From positions 434,001-498,000 of the forward strand of contig NZ_JANUCA010000002.1 of assembly GCF_024807145.1 (NCBI RefSeq): a stretch of 64,000 nt of DNA. The letters run 5' to 3'. The notes under the pieces were generated by a model that saw nothing but the letters and a program-made list of their open reading frames with translations, did no database searches and had not been told where the DNA came from. Within the stretch, counting starts at the first letter, position 1; the number at the start of each line of letters is the position of its first letter. Position numbers and translations under genes: made by a program. Of the stretch, positions 60,179 through 64,000 are shown in pieces. The DNA is from Microbacterium sp. AK031 (GTDB lineage Bacteria; Actinomycetota; Actinomycetes; Actinomycetales; Microbacteriaceae).

Positions 60179-61639
60179 ATGAACAGCGTTGTCACTCACC
60201 TCGAAGACCTCGACAGGTCTCTCGCTGAGGCGAGTCGTGACGCGTTCGGTCGCGAAGAGATTCCCGATCTTGCGGATGCCGAGATCGCCGCGCTTCTTGA
60301 ACTGAGCGGCAGCATCCAGAAACGAATCGAGGGTCTGCAGGTTGAGGCGGCCGTCCAGGTGCTCGAACGGTCTGCACCGATGCGCGACGACAAGCTCACG
60401 GCGAAGTACGGATGGTCACGGCCGGTCGACCTCGTGCGGGTGCTGACACGCAGTGAGACACGCGACGCGAATCGCGTGATGAAGGTCGCCAGGTTGTTGA
60501 GCCGGGCTCGGGGGATTTCGAACGGCGAGTTCCTTCCCGCCCGTTACCCCGCACTGCGCGAGGCGATGGCGACAGGATCGGTCGGCGTTGCCGGTCTGCT
60601 CGCGGCGATGGAGCCGCTGGAGCAATCCCGCCGCCGAATCCTCGACGACGAACGGCTGGAGGCCGACAGGCAGCTCGCCGACGTCGCTCGCGGGATCAGC
60701 CGCAGCGCAGACGGCGGTGTGAGCATCGGCCCGTTGCCCACACCGGAAGACCTGCGGATACTCTCGCAAGTGCTCGCCGCCTACCTCGATCCTGATGGTG
60801 CAGAGCCATCCGACGAGATCGGCGCGCGCGCCCGGAGTCTTACGCTCGGACGGGAGCGCGACGGCAGCGTGCCTCTGCGCGGAAATCTTCTCCCCGAAGT
60901 AGCCGGTCAATTGAAATTGCTGCTGGACAGCATCCTCAATCCTCGAGTCGATGGGCCAGATGATCCGACGACCGGAGTGCACTTCACCGAGAGCGCCGAC
61001 GAAGAGACGACGCCGAACGGCGATCCGCATACCGACTCGATGTACCTCGACCAGCGGACCAGAACGCAGAAGATGCACGATGCCTTCGCGATGATCATCA
61101 ACGGCGCTGCGCGTGCGGGCGAGTTCCCGCAGATCGGTGGGGCGTCGCCGACCCTCGTGGTCACCGTCACCGCTGAAGACTACGCAGCGGGCAGCGGGTG
61201 GGCAACGGTGCTGAACACCGGCGACCGAATCCCATCGCGCGTGGCCGCGCAGACCGGGTGCTCCGGCGGCATCCAGCGCGTGCTGTTCGATGAGAACGGT
61301 CGGATCGCCACCCTCGGCACTTCCGCGCGCATCTTCAACGCCCTGCAGCGCCGGGCGATCACCCTTCGTGACGGCGGCTGCGTGATCCCTGGCTGCACGG
61401 TGCCGGCATCCTGGTGCGAGGTCCATCACGTGATCGAGTACGCCGACGGCGGTCCCACCCATACCGACAATGGTGTGCTGCTGTGCTGGTGGCACCACCG
61501 CAATCTCCACCTCTCGGAGTGGCGGATCCGCATGAATCGCGGCGTCCCCGAGATCAGGGGACCACTGTGGTGGGATCGCGAGCAGAGATGGCATCCGGCC
61601 GGAATCCCGAGCCCGCGCGCTCGAGAACGCGCAGGGTGA
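60179..61639 (+). CDS. DUF222/HNH endonuclease-like protein
   Basis: A 486-residue protein of the actinobacterial DUF222 (13E12) family. The N-terminal part is helical DUF222 (RSAPMRDDKLTAKYGWSRPV through LEADRQLADVARGISRSADG). The C-terminal HNH domain has CVIPGC, WCEVHHVIEYADGGPTHTDN and LLCWWHHRNLH with zinc Cys/His. Such genes are multi-copy in Actinobacteria and behave like mobile or defence-linked elements. The nuclease function is inferred. GGAG is four bases before the ATG. Confidence 0.88.
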   Translation: MNSVVTHLEDLDRSLAEASRDAFGREEIPDLADAEIAALLELSGSIQKRIEGLQVEAAVQVLERSAPMRDDKLTAKYGWSRPVDLVRVLTRSETRDANRVMKVARLLSRARGISNGEFLPARYPALREAMATGSVGVAGLLAAMEPLEQSRRRILDDERLEADRQLADVARGISRSADGGVSIGPLPTPEDLRILSQVLAAYLDPDGAEPSDEIGARARSLTLGRERDGSVPLRGNLLPEVAGQLKLLLDSILNPRVDGPDDPTTGVHFTESADEETTPNGDPHTDSMYLDQRTRTQKMHDAFAMIINGAARAGEFPQIGGASPTLVVTVTAEDYAAGSGWATVLNTGDRIPSRVAAQTGCSGGIQRVLFDENGRIATLGTSARIFNALQRRAITLRDGGCVIPGCTVPASWCEVHHVIEYADGGPTHTDNGVLLCWWHHRNLHLSEWRIRMNRGVPEIRGPLWWDREQRWHPAGIPSPRARERAG

Positions 61640-61689
61640 CGATCGAACCCTACTCCCCGATGATGCGCGCGCCGCGACCTTGTGAGACA

Positions 61690-61713
61690 ATTACTGAACG
61701 TACGGTCAGTAAT
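61690..61713. promoter_or_regulatory. Palindromic operator 2, PaaR-type, upstream of paaA
   Basis: A 24-bp palindrome with one mismatched pair: ATTACTGAACG / TACGG / TCAGTAAT. It is 26 bp before the paaA ATG. It shares ATTACTGAACG and CGGTCAG with the site at 48618. Most likely the TetR-type repressor binds here. Confidence 0.8.
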
Positions 61714-61738
61714 GACGCGCCGCGACGAAGGAGTCGGG

Positions 61739-62716
61739 ATGACCACCGCACCGGAAACCCCCCAACCGGACACGATCAGCGAAGAGCAGCGAAAGTTCGA
61801 CGAGATCATCGCCGCCGATTCGCGCATCGAGCCGCGCGATTGGATGCCGGATGCATACCGCCGCGCGCTGATCCGGCAGATCGGGCAGCACGCACACTCC
61901 GAGATCATCGGCATGCAGCCGGAGGGCAACTGGATCACCCGCGCCCCGAGCCTCAAGCGCAAAGCCATCCTGATGGCGAAGGTGCAGGATGAGGCCGGCC
62001 ACGGTCTGTACCTGTATGCGGCCGCGCAGACCCTCGGCATCACGCGCGACGAGATGACGACCCAGCTCATCGAGGGCAAGGCGAAGTATTCGTCGATCTT
62101 CAACTACCCCACTCCGACCTGGGCCGACATGGGCGCGATCGGGTGGCTCGTCGACGGCGCCGCGATCTGCAACCAGGTCCCGCTGTGCCGGGCGTCCTAC
62201 GGACCGTACGGGCGCGCGATGGTGCGCATCTGCAAAGAGGAGTCGTTCCATCAGCGGCAGGGGTTCGAGATCCTCCTCGCCCTGATGCAGGGAACGGATG
62301 CGCAGCGCAGAATGGCGCAGGATGCCGTCGACCGCTGGTACTGGCCGAGCCTGATGATGTTCGGTCCGCCCGACGGCGACTCCCCCAACTCAGCGCAGTC
62401 GATGGCCTGGAACATCAAGCGGTTCTCGAACGACGAACTGCGCCAGCGATTCATCGGGATGTTGGTGCCACAGGCCGAGGCGCTCGGCATCACTCTCCCG
62501 GACCCCGAGCTGCACTTCGATGAGGAGAGCGGACAGTACCTCGGCGGCGAGATCGACTGGACCGAGTTCTTCGAGGTGCTCGGCGGCAACGGACCGATGA
62601 ACGCCGAGCGCCTGCGGGCGCGGCGCGAAGCGCACGAGGAAGGCGCCTGGGTGCGCGAGGCAGCGGTGGAGTATGCGCGCAAGCAGGCTGCGCGCAACGC
62701 GAAGGAGGCTGCGTGA
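61739..62716 (+). CDS. paaA: Phenylacetyl-CoA 1,2-epoxidase, catalytic subunit
   Basis: PaaA is the diiron subunit of the PaaABCE monooxygenase that epoxidises phenylacetyl-CoA. The protein has 325 residues. Iron ligands are in [13 protein letters not shown] (ExxH, 85-88) and [11 protein letters not shown] (ExxH, about 168-171). AAGGAG is five bases before the ATG at 61739, which decides the start over an upstream in-frame ATG inside the operator. First gene of the block; its stop overlaps the paaB ATG (TGATG). Confidence 0.96.
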   Translation: MTTAPETPQPDTISEEQRKFDEIIAADSRIEPRDWMPDAYRRALIRQIGQHAHSEIIGMQPEGNWITRAPSLKRKAILMAKVQDEAGHGLYLYAAAQTLGITRDEMTTQLIEGKAKYSSIFNYPTPTWADMGAIGWLVDGAAICNQVPLCRASYGPYGRAMVRICKEESFHQRQGFEILLALMQGTDAQRRMAQDAVDRWYWPSLMMFGPPDGDSPNSAQSMAWNIKRFSNDELRQRFIGMLVPQAEALGITLPDPELHFDEESGQYLGGEIDWTEFFEVLGGNGPMNAERLRARREAHEEGAWVREAAVEYARKQAARNAKEAA

Positions 62717-63018
62717 TGGTCAGCACAGAGACCTCGCCGGAGACCTGGCCGCTGTGGGAGGTGTTCGTCCGCGCGAACCGCGGGATGAGCCACGTGCACG
62801 CCGGGTCCCTGCACGCGCCGGATGCCGAGCTCGCGGTGCGCAACGCCCGCGACCTCTACACACGCCGTGGAGAGGGCACCTCGATCTGGGTCGTGCCGGC
62901 GGATGCCATCACCACGAGCGACCCTGACGCCAAGGGCTCGTTCTTCGAGAGCCCGGCGGGCAAGAACTATCGTCACGCGGTGTACTACACCGCATCCGAG
63001 GGGGTGCCGCACCTATGA
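62716..63018 (+). CDS. paaB: Phenylacetyl-CoA epoxidase subunit PaaB
   Basis: A 100-residue small subunit that helps assemble the oxygenase core. It has WPLWEVFVRANRGMSHVHAG, NARDLYTRRGEGTSIWVVPA and DAKGSFFESPAGKNYRHAVY. It lies between paaA and paaC with TGATG and ATGA overlaps. ATG 62716 is preferred to GTG 62713. Confidence 0.94.
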   Translation: MVSTETSPETWPLWEVFVRANRGMSHVHAGSLHAPDAELAVRNARDLYTRRGEGTSIWVVPADAITTSDPDAKGSFFESPAGKNYRHAVYYTASEGVPHL

Positions 63019-63839
63019 CCGGCTCCCGCCCGCTCCCGCATGTCACGGTCGACGAACTCGAACTCGCCGCCGAGCTCGCGGGCGACACCGACGCCACCGC
63101 GACGAAGGCCGTCGCCGAGTACGCCCTGTGGCTCGGCGACGATGCCCTCATCCTGGCGCAGCAGCTCGGCGGCTGGATCGCGCACGCTCCGGAGCTCGAA
63201 GAAGACGTGGCGCTCGGCAACATCGCGCTCGACCTGCTCGGCCATGCACGGTCGCTGCTTCACTATGCGGGCACCGCCGACGGCCGCAGCGAAGACGACC
63301 TGGCGTACTTCCGCGATGAGCCGGAGTTCCGCAGCGCCTGGCTCTTCGAGCAGCCCAACGGAGACTTCGCCCAGACGATCGCGCGGCAGCTCGCAGCGTC
63401 CGCCTACATGTTCGAGCTCTACTCGGCTCTTCGCGCGTCGAAGGACGCGACGCTCGCCGCGGTCGCCGAGAAGGCGCTGAAGGAAGTCGACTACCACCGC
63501 GACCACGCCGTGCAGTGGACGCTGCGACTCGCAGGCGGCACCGAAGAGTCGCGGCGGCGAATGATCCGCGCTCTCCGCGACATCTGGCCGTACGTGGACG
63601 AGCTCTTCCGTGACGAGCCGCTCGTCGATGAGCTCGACGGCATCGCCGTGCGTCCGTCGACGCTGCGCGCGGGGTTCGACGCCGTGATCGCCGCGGTCTT
63701 CGCCGAGACAGAACTCGAGACCCCCGATGTGCACGCCTCATCGGGTGGCGGGCGACGCGGCAGCCACTTCCCTGCCATGGGGCACCTCCTTGCCGAGATG
63801 CAGGTCTTGGCCAGGCAGCATCCGGGGGCATCATGGTGA
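63015..63839 (+). CDS. paaC: Phenylacetyl-CoA epoxidase structural subunit PaaC
   Basis: A 274-residue ferritin-like subunit partner of PaaA, itself non-catalytic. It has AVAEYALWLGDDALILAQQL, NIALDLLGHARSLLHYAG, FRDEPEFRSAWLFEQPNGDF, and KEVDYHRDHAVQWTLRLAGG. It is somewhat long relative to the roughly 250-residue norm. ATGA overlap with paaB; its stop lies inside the paaD start region. Confidence 0.95.
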   Translation: MTGSRPLPHVTVDELELAAELAGDTDATATKAVAEYALWLGDDALILAQQLGGWIAHAPELEEDVALGNIALDLLGHARSLLHYAGTADGRSEDDLAYFRDEPEFRSAWLFEQPNGDFAQTIARQLAASAYMFELYSALRASKDATLAAVAEKALKEVDYHRDHAVQWTLRLAGGTEESRRRMIRALRDIWPYVDELFRDEPLVDELDGIAVRPSTLRAGFDAVIAAVFAETELETPDVHASSGGGRRGSHFPAMGHLLAEMQVLARQHPGASW

Positions 63840-64000
63840 CCATCACGCCTACCCGGCGCGAACACGCCTGGGCGGTCGCAGCCACCGTGACCGACCCCGA
63901 GATCCCGGTCCTCACGATCGAAGACCTCGGAGTTCTCCGCAACGTGACGCTCGATCAGCGGAAGGTGATCGTGACACTGACTCCGACATACAGCGGCTGC
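63833..64000 (+). CDS. paaD: Phenylacetyl-CoA epoxidase maturation protein PaaD (MIP18/DUF59), partial
   Basis: The first 56 residues are present, cut by the right edge. HAWAVAATVTDPEIPVLTIE followed by DLGVLRNVTL and TLTPTYSGC matches PaaD and Fe-S assembly factors of the DUF59 family; the Cys in YSGC is conserved. PaaD is thought to help mature the iron centres. The start is ATG 63833, or GTG 63836 overlapping the paaC stop. Confidence 0.93.
   Translation, partial: MVTITPTRREHAWAVAATVTDPEIPVLTIEDLGVLRNVTLDQRKVIVTLTPTYSGC

Noticed and set aside
1..64000. CRISPR array, tRNA, rRNA or integrase-bounded island
   Set aside because: I found no spaced direct repeats, no cloverleaf sequence in the gaps, and no recombinase or transposase in any frame.

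Overview
The window is 64 kb of high-GC chromosomal DNA from an actinobacterium, most likely a Microbacterium-like member of Microbacteriaceae. This is inferred from protein character, pervasive GTG starts, the actinobacterial coproporphyrin-type heme set (hemQ with a hemY-type oxidase), the DUF222/HNH family and many apparently leaderless promoters (TANNNT 6-7 nt before a start codon). No rRNA, tRNA, CRISPR array, transposase or prophage was seen.

Layout. 1-7.3 kb: heme biosynthesis (hemD partial, hemC, hemQ, hemY and hemE leftward; hemA rightward), interrupted by a three-gene small membrane-protein operon (YtxH-like, holin-like, DUF3618-like). 7.4-26 kb: mostly housekeeping and accessory single genes: an HhH DNA-repair protein, an SRPBCC/FAD-oxidoreductase pair, glyS, acetyltransferase, a GH35 beta-galactosidase, MFS and MATE exporters, MarR, an M13 peptidase, and a serine-hydrolase-fold protein that has lost its catalytic Ser/Lys. 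26-27.4 kb: a TrmH/SpoU methyltransferase diverges from a DtxR/MntR-type regulator broken by a one-base frameshift. 27.4-34.5 kb: a coherent D-amino-acid catabolic locus (MHS-family transporter, DauR/YheO-like and IclR regulators, RidA, N-acyl-D-amino-acid deacylase, PLP D-amino-acid dehydratase/deaminase, with a divergent KHG/KDPG aldolase). 34.5-43 kb: HAD phosphatases, anmK, a ROK kinase, pyrE, xthA, decayed gene fragments (a VOC protein and perhaps an HxlR/SCP2-like regulator), a DHFR-like reductase and a two-component system. 43-48 kb: FMN reductase, BenE-type transporter, a NatAB-like ABC exporter and a nitroreductase.

47.9-64 kb is dominated by phenylacetate catabolism in two blocks: a TetR (PaaR-like) repressor divergent from enoyl-CoA hydratase, 3-hydroxyacyl-CoA dehydrogenase and paaZ, then, about 9 kb further on, paaABCD running off the right edge. 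Near-identical palindromes precede both blocks, so one repressor probably controls both. The blocks are separated by recQ, a hypothetical gene, a copper-handling cluster (His-rich membrane protein, CopC, PCuAC, Tat-exported DyP peroxidase, PepSY membrane protein) and a DUF222/HNH gene. The copper cluster is flanked by short inverted sequence matches and may have arrived as a unit.

Operons are tight, with ATGA/GTGA/TGATG overlaps (hemCD, hemEY, glyS-hydrolase, SRPBCC-oxidoreductase, paa genes, HK-RR, ABC pair).
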